64,000 bases of DNA from the NCBI RefSeq assembly GCF_016587355.1, contig NZ_BNJF01000011.1:124001-188000 (forward strand), read 5' to 3'. Shown in pieces: positions 35,619-43,582 of the stretch. Each line of letters opens with the position of its first letter. Within the stretch, counting starts at the first letter, position 1. The notes under the pieces were generated by a model, which saw only the letters and a program-made list of their open reading frames with translations, was not told the origin of the DNA and made no database searches. Made by a program: the position numbers and the translations under genes. This DNA comes from Ktedonospora formicarum (GTDB lineage: Bacteria > Chloroflexota > Ktedonobacteria > Ktedonobacterales > Ktedonobacteraceae).

Positions 35619-36017
35619 ATGAACACAATCCACAATATAGGGGTGGCAGCACAGATTGGTCGCTACAGTGATGGGGTGGAGGTCTCAGGCAATGCTCGCT
35701 GGTTGTATGCGTCTGGAACGCCCGGTATCAAGCCTGATGGGACCGTGCCAGAGACCATTGAGGAGCAGGCCGACCAGGCCTGGAAGAATATTCTGGCCAT
35801 CCTAGAATCTGCTGGCATGGGGGTAGCTGATATCGTGAAGGTCAACCAGTATCTGATTCACGCAGAGGATAAATCGGCCTATATTCAAGTTCGGGGCCGT
35901 TACCTGGGTGAGGTTTGTCCAGCAGGCATGTTTTCTGTGGTTACCGAATTGATTTACCCGGAAATTCTCGTTGAACTCGAGGTCATTGCAGCAAAAGCTG
36001 AAGAAGATTCATTATGA
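35619..36017 (+). CDS. RidA/YjgF family protein
   Basis: The 132-residue protein has the RidA fold pattern: W-L-Y-A-S-G-T-P-G, E-E-Q-A-D-Q-A-W-K-N-I-L-A-I-L-E-S-A-G, and V-K-V-N-Q-Y-L near the trimer cleft. The conserved catalytic Arg of true RidA deaminases (in R-x-x-x-x-x-x-L-P near the end) is not present; the region reads C-P-A-G-M-F-S-V-V. It may therefore belong to a non-deaminase subgroup. AAGGAG eight bases before the ATG supports the start. The next RidA-like gene overlaps by 4 bases. Confidence 0.85.
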   Translation: MNTIHNIGVAAQIGRYSDGVEVSGNARWLYASGTPGIKPDGTVPETIEEQADQAWKNILAILESAGMGVADIVKVNQYLIHAEDKSAYIQVRGRYLGEVCPAGMFSVVTELIYPEILVELEVIAAKAEEDSL

Positions 36018-36370
36018 ATAAAATGCATAGAGTAGCAACAAAGGTTGCTCAGGCCAGTGATGGCATTGAGGTTCCAACGAATGCTTGCTGGCTGTCTACG
36101 TCCGGAACATCTAATATCAGGCCTGATAGAACCCTGCCAGAGACCATTGAGGAACAAGTCGAGCAAGTTTGGAGAAACCATTCAGGCAATTTTAGCAACT
36201 GCTGATATGGAGGTCACAGATATCGTTAAGATTACCTTATATCTGACTCGTCGAGAGGATTATCCGGTCTGTCTTGCATCCCAGGACCGTTTCTTAGGCG
36301 ATGCTCGCCCAGCGGCCATGTCATCGATTGTGTCAGGATTTATTCGTCAAGACTTTCTCGTCGAGGCTAA
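36014..36370 (+). pseudogene. Second RidA-like gene, frameshifted and truncated by IS630
   Basis: The frame starts in the ATGA overlap and follows the same pattern as the first copy (G-I-E-V-P-T-N-A-C-W, E-T-I-E-E-Q-V-E-Q-V-W). One extra base near 36178 shifts it; the other frame continues Q-A-I-L-A-T-A-D-M-E-V-T-D-I-V-K. The C-terminus is cut at V-E-A by the left end of the IS630-type element. A tandem duplication of RidA is the likely origin. Confidence 0.8.
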
Positions 36371-37576
36371 GTGGTGCATCCACCAAGTAATGGTAAAATA
36401 GGAACATCTCAAAAGTGAGGTGTTCCATGCCAAAGATTTTACAAGTACGAGCGATGACTGACGAAGAAAGCAAGATGATAGAGCATTTGAGCCGTTCTAG
36501 AACAGCGCCAGCAAGGCAGGTAGAAAGAGCCAAGATAGTGCAATGGGCGAGCGAACAACAGCGTGTTCCCCAGATCGCGACCCGGTTAGGAGTCGCGGAG
36601 AATACCGTGCGCAACTGGCTCCATCGCTTTAACGAGGCAGGATTACCTGGACTCTTTGATGAGGACCGAACCGGGCGACCGCCAACATATAGTCCCCAGG
36701 AGGTCTCAGTCGTGGTGGCGACCGCTCTTACCAAGCCCGATGACCTCGGTTTGCCCTTTGGGCACTGGACCCTAGATCGGCTTGAGGTGTACCTCAATGA
36801 GGAAAAAGGGATCGCCATCAAGCGCAGCCGGATCAACGAAATCTTGCAGGCGGAAGGGCTGCGATGGCGCAAAGATGAGCATTGGTTTGGCGAACGGGTT
36901 GATCCCGACTTCGCCAAAAAAAGGGGGTCATCACTACCCTCTACACGGTTCCACCAAAGAGGAGCACCGTCGTGAATCTCGATGAAATGGGCCCTGAGTC
37001 GGCGAAAAGTTTTCTGGGGAAGAAACTGGTTCATGCTCAGCCCGCTCCAGAGAAGGGCAAGCCCGCCGAGCGGGCCAGCCAGGAGATCGACTATGGACGC
37101 CGGGCCAAGGGGTATATCTTTGGTGCCTTTCAACCTGCCACTGGCGAGGCGTTGACGAGGCCCTACGACCGGCGAACGACGGAAAACTGGATCGATTTTC
37201 TCAACCAGGTTGAGCAGTGGGTTCCCCAAAGCATCGAACGCATCTACGCGATCTTGGATAATCTGGCAATGCATCGGGCAACCGATGTCCTGCTGTTTGC
37301 TTTGCAGTATCCGCGTTGGGAATTCGTCTTCCAGCCGACCTATGCAGCTTACTTGAACCTGATTGAGCCCTGGTGGAAAACGCTGCGTTCCCTGGCGCTC
37401 AAAGGGCGGCGCTTCGAGACCTGGGAACAGGTCTGTGATGCTATTGATCGAGCGACAGTTTACTGGAACGCTCATCGTCATCCTTTCGTTTGGGGGCGAA
37501 AGCGGCGTCATCGCCCTCGTCGTTCATCTGGGATTGCCATCCCGGCCAATGTCCGTTAATTTGGTGGATGCACCAC
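36371..37576 (+). mobile_element. IS630-family insertion sequence
   Basis: GTGGTGCATCCACCAA at 36371-36386 and its exact inverse at 37561-37576 bound a 1206-bp element. TAA flanks both sides (36368-36370 and 37577-37579), consistent with a TA target. It splits the second RidA gene. Confidence 0.9.
36427..37559 (+). CDS. IS630-family transposase in two frames
   Basis: The first frame (from 36427, after GAGG at 8 bases) has the helix-turn-helix L-G-V-A-E-N-T-V-R-N-W-L-H-R-F. It is open to 36975. The second frame carries L-D-E-M-G-P, I-L-D-N-L-A-M-H and L-N-L-I-E-P-W-W, the D-D-E residues of the mariner/IS630 class. The change is a -1 step at CAAAAAAAGGGGG near 36925. Seven A followed by G makes programmed slippage plausible, as in other IS630 elements, but a simple indel cannot be excluded. 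Confidence 0.82.
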
Positions 37577-37618
37577 TAAGGTACAAGCAGCGAAGTAAAC
37601 GGAATGGAGGAAAAATCA

Positions 37619-37945
37619 TTGAGAACCATTGACCATCAAGAGTTGAAACAGAAAATGGACCATCAGATATCCTTTCGTCTGGTGATGGCTCTGAGTGAGT
37701 GGCAGTACCAGACGAAACACATTCCTGGTTCCCTGTACTTCGCCACCATCCAGGATGCGCTGACCGAGCTTCACAAAGAAGACGAGATTATTGTCTACTG
37801 TTCCGACCGAACCTGCGTTGCCAGCGCAGCCCTCGGCAAGTTGCTTGAATATCAGGGCTATGCTCACGTGTTGCATTTTGCAGGTGGGCTGGCCGAGTGG
37901 GAACAGGCAGGCTATCCATTAGAAGGCCGGGATGTCCCGGTCTGA
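37619..37945 (+). CDS. Single-domain rhodanese-like protein
   Basis: The 108-residue protein has the rhodanese order: an N-terminal strand-helix, then I-P-G-S-L-Y-F-A, then the active-site loop I-V-Y-C-S-D-R-T-C-V-A-S-A with the sulfur-carrying Cys. G-G-L-A-E-W follows. The loop C-S-D-R-T-C has a second Cys five positions on, which could form a disulfide or polysulfide. GGAGG eight bases before TTG at 37619 makes that the likely start, better than the ATG at 37604. It transfers sulfane sulfur in the cytoplasm. The IS630 end lies 42 bases upstream, so its promoter may be new. Confidence 0.85.
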   Translation: MRTIDHQELKQKMDHQISFRLVMALSEWQYQTKHIPGSLYFATIQDALTELHKEDEIIVYCSDRTCVASAALGKLLEYQGYAHVLHFAGGLAEWEQAGYPLEGRDVPV

Positions 37946-38119
37946 TCGTGTGGCCAGCAGCAACCTATAAATTCGTGCCGGGAAGCTTTCAGTCACATCG
38001 GCCTCGTGAATGCAGCCTGGGCTATCTCACAAGCGGAGAAAGAACCGCGAGAGAGGGGAATGTGAAATCGAATGGGCGTGAAAAAAGGAACGAGTGCGCT
38101 AGATGAAAGAGGCACCTCC

Positions 38120-38956
38120 TCATAAATTGATTTGCTGAATATTCCGTGCGGTCAGGCCGGCCCTCCCCTCGACAATTTCGAATTGTACTGGAACGCCGGC
38201 TCTGATCGTGCGGTAGCCCTGTCCAGGAAGCGCCGTGAAGTGGAAGAAGATCTCCTCGCCTGCTTCTTCTCTCACGATGATACCGATCCCCGCGTTGGGG
38301 TCAAACCAGCGGACGACTCCTTGGGCTATCGGCAAGCCGTTCTCCCCCAATGCAGGACTTCCCTTGAGCCACTCCTGCTGGGGAATACGAATCCGCCGCA
38401 CCTCTGGCGTATTATACGCCTCGTAGCGATAATCGGAACGGGTTTCCATGATCGCGCGCAGATCCCGTCGCAGCTCTTCAGTCGTGGGGCGACCCACGAA
38501 GTACCAGCCATTATAGATCGTGTGGATGCGCAAGTCTGGCCGCAGCACAAACGTGTACGGCTGCGCACGATAGGCATACTCGCCTTCCGTCTCGTCGAGA
38601 ATGTTGATCTGTTTGATGACAACCCGCTGTTCATCCGACAAGAACGTCCGCTGCGCCCCCAGGCTCGCTCGGAACGCTGCCTGCACAAGCGGTGGATCCA
38701 CGCTTACCGCCACGAGCTTGCCATAATTCACCGCCAGTTCGCGTTGGAACTCCACGAGTTGTCGCATCTGCTGCTGGTCACGCGGGCAGAAGAACCCGCG
38801 AAAGAAGACCAGGATCAACGGATACCCGTCCTGGAACCCCAGGTGGGTGTCGAGGAAGCTGGGCTTGGTGAAATGGGAGAGTCGCATGGGCCCGTTCTGG
38901 TAATTCGGCAGTTCAAAATCGGGGAACTGGTCATCGAGCCGAAGATTGGTGGTCAT
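38120..38956 (-). CDS. Peroxiredoxin-like protein fused to a cold-shock domain
   Basis: The 278-residue protein joins two domains. Residues 1-185 are AhpC/TSA thioredoxin-fold sequence: D-Q-F-P-D-F-E-L-P-N-Y, and F-F-R-G-F-F-C-P-R-D with Cys57 as candidate peroxidatic cysteine. Cys57 is the only cysteine in the protein, so a 1-Cys mechanism is implied. Residues 212-275 match a cold-shock domain: G-V-V-R-W-F-D-P-N, then A-G-I-G-I-I where RNP1 is normally K-G-F-G-F-I, and I-F-F-H-F as RNP2. The RNP1 phenylalanines are both Ile, while the RNP2 aromatics remain. AAAGGAG nine bases before the ATG supports the start. A redox-controlled nucleic-acid binder is an inference. Confidence 0.85.
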   Translation of the reverse strand: MTTNLRLDDQFPDFELPNYQNGPMRLSHFTKPSFLDTHLGFQDGYPLILVFFRGFFCPRDQQQMRQLVEFQRELAVNYGKLVAVSVDPPLVQAAFRASLGAQRTFLSDEQRVVIKQINILDETEGEYAYRAQPYTFVLRPDLRIHTIYNGWYFVGRPTTEELRRDLRAIMETRSDYRYEAYNTPEVRRIRIPQQEWLKGSPALGENGLPIAQGVVRWFDPNAGIGIIVREEAGEEIFFHFTALPGQGYRTIRAGVPVQFEIVEGRAGLTARNIQQINL

Positions 38957-39239
38957 AATAGTCTACTCCTTTCCCCTCAATAAAGGATATGTTGATTGAC
39001 AGCCATGCTTGAGAGCGAAGCGATGGCTGACAGATGCAAAGTGCCAGGTAGTTGCCCCAGAGACAGCATGCATCGTACATGAGTATGTAAAATCTACAGT
39101 TTCGATGAAGTTGACAATACCCGTCTCCACGAGTGTCTGTCGCAACAAGATCATGTGATCCTCGCATAGGATGAATACGGCCACATGTAAGGCATGAGAT
39201 CTTGTGGGTGGTACACGATTGCCTCTCAGACAAGATGCG
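38957..39239. other. Gap with a lone IS6-type end
   Basis: AAGTTGACAATACC at about 39108-39121 matches the terminal sequence of the IS6 element at 26832-27700. Nothing else was recognised. Confidence 0.45.
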
Positions 39240-39690
39240 TGCGCTCAAAGCGTCACTCACGCTGACCATACACCTTCTCGGCGATCGTGAACAGTAGCCT
39301 GGTGAGCAGGCCTTTCTCGCCGCCCTGACCAACACGACAGCCCCCTACATTCCAGAACGCCTCCAGGGCCTCGACACATCCGTGACCGCGCTCCTGGGAT
39401 CAACGGACGTTTCCAAGCGTGCCCTAGTCCACTTTGAGGCGCAGTTGTCTGAGCTCCATGCTCACTTGAGCAACGCCGCGGGCTGGTGTGAGGTGTTCTT
39501 TGTCCCCAAATGACGCGTCACGCCCCAACTCCATGCCTTTCTCAAAGCCCTGGCGAGCCTGCGTGAGCGGGGGCAGCCCAACCCTGAGCGCCTGGCCCAG
39601 GCTCTCCCTACCGAGGTCGTCTCCCTCCTCCTGCAGGGCGTCTCACCTACCGACCTCCCGCGCCAGTCTAGGGAAAGCCTCATAAGGCCA
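39240..39690 (+). pseudogene. Copy 3 of the dispersed degenerate gene family
   Basis: This copy links the upstream and downstream parts of the family. It has A-L-K-A-S-L-T-L-T-I-H-L-L (as at 61341), then L-Q-G-L-D-T-S-V-T-A-L-L-G-S-T, then L-S-N-A-A-G-W-C-E-V-F-F-V-P-K with a stop replacing the next Arg, and S-L-R-E-R-G-Q-P-N-P. At least two stops interrupt it. It shows that all five copies come from one gene. Confidence 0.65.
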
Positions 39691-40216
39691 ACTTCCCTCC
39701 CATACCCTTTGAGAAAAGATGACGCCTTCTACCCACTCGGCTGCCGCCTCCAATTGTCCCTGTGTCAGTCGGCCACACCTCCGCTTGCAGCGCCGACAGC
39801 CGATCAGGATAATCTGCAAAGGGGGGCGCGCTGCATAGAGAGAAGAGGGCCAACAGTACTGAGAACTTTCCTTATCGGCAGTATAGCTTGCCAAAAACAC
39901 GCCTACAGTGCTGATAAGGCGTTATTTTTTCTCTATTTTTTGGTGTTTTAACGGTGCCGATAAGATGCACTGGCTAGAAAACGCCCCGGTAACAACCTGG
40001 CGGAGTACTAGAGGAGCAGCTTGTTCGATCCTATCCTGGAGCGCTACCTGGCATCTTTGCTCACGGCAGATAGACAAGGCTTCTGCCACCGACGCATCCC
40101 ACTGTAGAAAGGTGACAGGCTCCTCTCCTGCCTCGGACAAACACATGTACCACAAGGGTTAAAACAAGTTTCTTGAAGAGTAGACAAATATCTCTTTCCA
40201 TTGGCATTTGTTGCTC
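39691..40216. other. Gap with a 10-bp inverted repeat
   Basis: CTTATCGGCA at 39871-39880 and TGCCGATAAG at 39955-39964 are inverted copies. No gene recognised. Confidence 0.35.
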
Positions 40217-40245
40217 TTGCGTTCGTACTTCATTTCTGCTATAAT
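40217..40245 (+). promoter_or_regulatory. Strong sigma-70-like promoter before the structured RNA
   Basis: TTGCGT at 40217-40222, a 17-base spacer and a perfect TATAAT at 40240-40245. The predicted start falls at about 40252, at the beginning of the structured RNA. Confidence 0.65.
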
Positions 40246-40395
40246 TACTCCTCGTACGGTGAGTTACACCGGAATTCACGCCTGTGGAGATCCTGTAAGA
40301 CCCAGTAGATCCAGGCAAGTTGTTCGTTGAAGCAGGAACCGAACGCGAAATATGGCTTGTCCCTATTTGGGTAAGTTTCGGATAACGGAAACTTT
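40246..40395 (+). ncRNA. Orphan TnpB-type guide (omega) RNA scaffold
   Basis: The sequence aligns over about 130 bases with the minus strand at 48208-48070, which follows a tnpB remnant. Shared blocks are CCTGTGGAG, TTGAAGCAGGAACCGAA and TTTGGGTAAGTTTCGGA. The first hairpin is CGGTG-AGTTA-CACCG here and CCGCA-AGTTC-TGCGG there, so three of five pairs changed with pairing kept. A second stem (AAATA with TATTT) is closed by CCGAA with TTCGG in both. No tnpB gene is within 3 kb on this strand. Transcription from the promoter just upstream is inferred. Confidence 0.6.
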
Positions 40396-41242
40396 CTCCT
40401 CTCATACATTCATGTTCAGAAGGTAACCCCGAACCGTGCATCCTCTAGGACCACTCCCTAGAGGATACACCTCCTCGCCAGCAAAGCATATTGAAGAGGG
40501 GTATACTCCTTATTCAGCTTCATCATGTGTAGGTCCAGGCGCGTACATTTCCCTTGAATATGTCAGAGCAGAGCTTTGCCCAGGACGCGCCGCCGTCAGC
40601 GAGGGCGGACGCCCAGTTGCGCAATCCATCTCTGCTCACCCATTGCTTTCCCTCTCACAAGGTCTGCGACCTCTCTTCCGTCCCGGGCAACGAAGAGCAG
40701 AGTGGTATCTGAGATATGCCACTGCCGCCACGCCTCGAATATCTAAGGCACATGACCACGCTCGTCGCTCGCGCTCTCCTCATCGGCGGCATATATCTCC
40801 TGCTCGTCGTCGCCTGGAGGCAGTTCACTTATGACGATCCCCTCCTCGACGGGTGGCGCTGTTGGCGGCCCATCGAGCTCAAGCTCTAAATGGGCAATGC
40901 GATAGATCTTCTCATACCCTACGCGCTCCAACTGGCGTAGGGCACACTCATGTCAGCGCCTCCTCTTCTCCTCGTTCCTCGCCAGCTCCTTCTTGCCTTA
41001 CTCGCTCACCTTCCAGGACAACAGACTCACTCCGGTGATGTCTTGCCAGAGGAGAGTCTCTTATTTACTCGCCGGGAGCGATGCCTGCTCATAGGCGCAC
41101 TCCAACGTCGTGCGCATCCGACGCCCAAATGAAGCGCTAAAACTCAAAAACCAAACTTAGTGCCGTTTCAAACATCATAACGAGGCAATAAGATTCATAG
41201 ATAATATTAGAAAGCTTCCTTCCCAAATACAAAGAGAATAAG
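40396..41242. other. Gap with a possible small minus-strand fragment
   Basis: A minus-strand frame at 40743-40931 reads L-E-R-V-G-Y-E-K-I-Y-R-I-A-H-L-E-L-E-L-D and then an acidic tail. Codon pattern looks protein-like, but there is no start site and no family. It may be the tail of a lost gene. Confidence 0.3.
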
Positions 41243-41277
41243 TTGACTTTTGGAACAAACCGGTCTATTATATCTTT
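41243..41277 (+). promoter_or_regulatory. Promoter and operator of the TetR gene, leaderless
   Basis: TTGACT at 41243-41248, 17 bases, then TATTAT at 41266-41271. The ATG at 41278 is 7 bases after the -10 box, where transcription should start, so the mRNA is probably leaderless. ACCGGTCTATTAT overlaps the -10 and matches half of the palindrome at 41921. Confidence 0.75.
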
Positions 41278-41862
41278 ATGAAAACAACTAGCGCCAGACA
41301 GCTCCTTTTGGAAGCAGGCAAACAACTGATTTGGGAAAAAGGGTATACCGCAACAGGCATACAAGATGTTTTACAAGCAGCGGGTGTTCCCAAAGGCTCC
41401 TTTTATCATTACTTCGAGAGTAAAGATGCCTTCGTTCTTGCCGTCCTCGAGAGCTACATTCAAGAATACGATACGCACGTTGGACACTATTTGGAAGATG
41501 AGAGTCTGACTCCGCTCACGCGCCTACACCAGTTCGTTGAAGCCGCTTCCCGCTGGTTTGCGTCCTTGCCTTCCTATCGTGGCTGCATTATTGGAAATCT
41601 CAGCCAAGAATTGGCCGCTTACAACGAGCGATTTCGCCTCAGACTTGCTGAGGCACTTGAACAACTACATGGTCACATTCGCCACTGTTTACAACAGGCC
41701 CAAGAAAACGATGAACTCTCCAGAGACCTTCAGGTTGATCAGGTGGCACACTTTTGTCTGAATGGTCTGCAAGGCGCACTTTTGCGGATGAAAGTGCATC
41801 AAGATCCAGCACCAATTCATGCCTTTCAGACGCTCCTATTTGAGCGTGTTCTCACCCCGTGA
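41278..41862 (+). CDS. TetR/AcrR-family repressor of the adjacent peroxiredoxin gene
   Basis: The 194-residue protein has the TetR N-terminal helix-turn-helix, G-I-Q-D-V-L-Q-A-A-G-V-P-K-G-S-F-Y-H-Y-F-E-S-K-D. Its C-terminal part, with G-C-I-I-G-N-L-S-Q-E, resembles the AcuR-like group. No ribosome binding site precedes the ATG; the promoter lies directly upstream, so a leaderless transcript is likely. Matching operator sequences in its own promoter and in that of the next gene indicate that it represses both. The Cys in G-C-I-I-G-N lies where several AcuR-like regulators sense electrophiles or oxidants. That role is inferred. Confidence 0.88.
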   Translation: MKTTSARQLLLEAGKQLIWEKGYTATGIQDVLQAAGVPKGSFYHYFESKDAFVLAVLESYIQEYDTHVGHYLEDESLTPLTRLHQFVEAASRWFASLPSYRGCIIGNLSQELAAYNERFRLRLAEALEQLHGHIRHCLQQAQENDELSRDLQVDQVAHFCLNGLQGALLRMKVHQDPAPIHAFQTLLFERVLTP

Positions 41863-41909
41863 ATCTCGTCTCTTACTCTAGGGTGGCTTCCCCAACGTGC
41901 TCATTATTT

Positions 41910-41938
41910 TTGCTCATACGAATAGACCGGTCTATTTT
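41910..41938 (+). promoter_or_regulatory. Promoter and palindromic operator of the peroxiredoxin gene
   Basis: TTGCTC at 41910-41915, a 17-base spacer and TATTTT at 41933-41938. The perfect palindrome AATAGACCGGTCTATT (41921-41936) covers the spacer and -10 box, the same placement as the half-matching site before the TetR gene. Confidence 0.75.
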
Positions 41939-41955
41939 TAGAAAGAGGAATAAAT

Positions 41956-42702
41956 ATGACAGATGCAATATCAATAGAACAGCGACTACAAGCCATTATG
42001 GCTACAAATCTCCCATTGCAGCAACAGCTTGACGCTATTCTGATACAGGGGAATGAGTTACTTCCGAAAGACCTGCTCCAACACGTCTTGAGCACCATTG
42101 AACAACTTATCGTTTCCGGAGCAGCAGAACATGCCCTCAAAGAGGGAGCGCATATCCCTGATTTCACCCTCCCCGATGCACGAGGCCACGCGGTATCCCT
42201 CTCGCATCTACTACATTCAGGACCAGTCGTAATCGTCTTTTATCGCGGTGCTTGGTGTCCCTACTGCAACCTACAGTTACATGCCTATCAGCAGATACTG
42301 CCTCATATCCTGACATTAGGCGCATCCCTTGTCGCGATTTCTCCACAGATGCCAGACCAAAGTCTCACTCTCATGGAAAAACAGGCATTGACCTTTGCTG
42401 TCTTGAGTGATGTTGGCAACCAAGTGGCACGCCAGTTTGGACTCGTCTTTACTATCGATGAAGCGGTACGTACGGCTTACCAACAAATTGGTGCCAACCT
42501 ACCTGCCTACAATGGCAACACATCATGGGAACTGCCAATGCCAGGAACATTTCTCGTTGATCAATCAGGAATTGTGCGTCTGGCATATGTCAATCCAGAT
42601 TACACGCGCCGTCTCGACCCTTCTCTGATTCTCAAACAGCTGACAGATCTCACATGCGAAGCTCCATCTGCCCAAGAGATGACACACCTATCAGAGAAAT
42701 AA
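41956..42702 (+). CDS. AhpC/TSA-type peroxiredoxin with an N-terminal helical extension
   Basis: The 248-residue protein has about 70 helical residues and then a thioredoxin-like redoxin domain: I-P-D-F-T-L-P-D-A-R-G, V-F-Y-R-G-A-W-C-P-Y-C-N-L-Q-L with a C-P-Y-C pair, and P-G-T-F-L-V-D. These proteins reduce peroxides or protein disulfides in the cytoplasm. The C-x-x-C is more thioredoxin-like than a classical peroxiredoxin. AGAGGAA shortly before the ATG is the ribosome binding site. It follows the TetR gene by 93 bases, has its own promoter, and its operator matches that of the regulator. Confidence 0.88.
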   Translation: MTDAISIEQRLQAIMATNLPLQQQLDAILIQGNELLPKDLLQHVLSTIEQLIVSGAAEHALKEGAHIPDFTLPDARGHAVSLSHLLHSGPVVIVFYRGAWCPYCNLQLHAYQQILPHILTLGASLVAISPQMPDQSLTLMEKQALTFAVLSDVGNQVARQFGLVFTIDEAVRTAYQQIGANLPAYNGNTSWELPMPGTFLVDQSGIVRLAYVNPDYTRRLDPSLILKQLTDLTCEAPSAQEMTHLSEK

Positions 42703-42867
42703 CCGCTTCTTCCTGACAAGAGCAGCTTCACATCTGTCGCTTCAGCCCCATACGAGAGCTTTTTTCTATCGATAAGGATCACATGATCTTCTCCGCACAG
42801 CGAGGACTGCAATTCGCGTTTATGGTTCCTCTTCAAGGAGAAGATAGACAAGGAGAGTACCTATTTT

Positions 42868-43284
42868 ATGCATGTACGAGTTATCAGCCTGATTTTGCGC
42901 TTCTGCGCCATCCCTGCCCTCATTCTTGGCATCCTCTTTTGGATTGGATTGGTGGTCCCCACAAATGCGCTACTCAGTATCCATATGCTTCTGGGCATTC
43001 TCGTCATGCTTGGCCTCTGGATGATGAGCATTGCTCACTTCAAAAGCAAACCTGGTCTCGCCATAAGTATATTACTCCTCAGCCTGATCGCCATCATCTT
43101 TGGTATAACTCAGGAGAACTTCTTCGTTCTTGCTCCTTCATTGATCTGGCTGATCAAGCTCATCCATCTGCTCCTCGTCTTTGGCGCTCTCACCCTGTGC
43201 AATATGCTAACAAGATCACCTCACCCTACTGAGAGAAAAACAACCTTCTTGCAACAAAAGAAGATCCTTCCTCAGGATAACTGA
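42868..43284 (+). CDS. Four-helix membrane protein of unknown function
   Basis: The 138-residue protein has four hydrophobic helices at about residues 8-30, 34-55, 63-85 and 88-110, then a basic, polar tail. AAGGAGA lies 11 bases before the ATG. The layout suits a small integral membrane protein; no family was recognised. It is 165 bases after the peroxiredoxin gene on the same strand and could belong to the same unit. Confidence 0.65.
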   Translation: MHVRVISLILRFCAIPALILGILFWIGLVVPTNALLSIHMLLGILVMLGLWMMSIAHFKSKPGLAISILLLSLIAIIFGITQENFFVLAPSLIWLIKLIHLLLVFGALTLCNMLTRSPHPTERKTTFLQQKKILPQDN

Positions 43285-43439
43285 AACCCATCAATCAATG
43301 CCCAATGCGCTCGTACACCTTCAGTGGTTGCTTCTTTCACATGGGAAAACGTATCGCAGATTACAAATGAAGAAGCAAAATGCAAGCTATTTTGCTTCTT
43401 CTGTTCACAGCCGCTTAGGCAGCGTGTGGAACGTACGAT

Positions 43440-43487
43440 AAGTATACCTGGAAATGGTCATATTTCCGGCATATCTCAGGTATACTT
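43440..43487. promoter_or_regulatory. Nested inverted repeat, possible operator
   Basis: AAGTATACCTG at 43440-43450 and the exact inverse at 43477-43487 enclose a second stem GGAAAT with ATTTCC. It lies about 100 bases before the broken MDR gene, a usual place for a regulator site. Confidence 0.4.
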
Positions 43488-43582
43488 GCCACAGAAAAAG
43501 AAAGAGATCCAGAAGCAACTTCAGCGCGTATCAAGGCAAAGGGAGGCCCAATCCCAAAGTGTGTATTAAAGGAAGCGAAGGT

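Noticed and set aside
36333..37511. A 392-codon minus-strand open frame
   Set aside because: It is the shadow of the IS630 transposase on the other strand and has no family resemblance.
38132..38983. A 283-codon plus-strand open frame
   Set aside because: It is antisense to the peroxiredoxin-cold-shock gene, which has a ribosome binding site and two recognisable domains.
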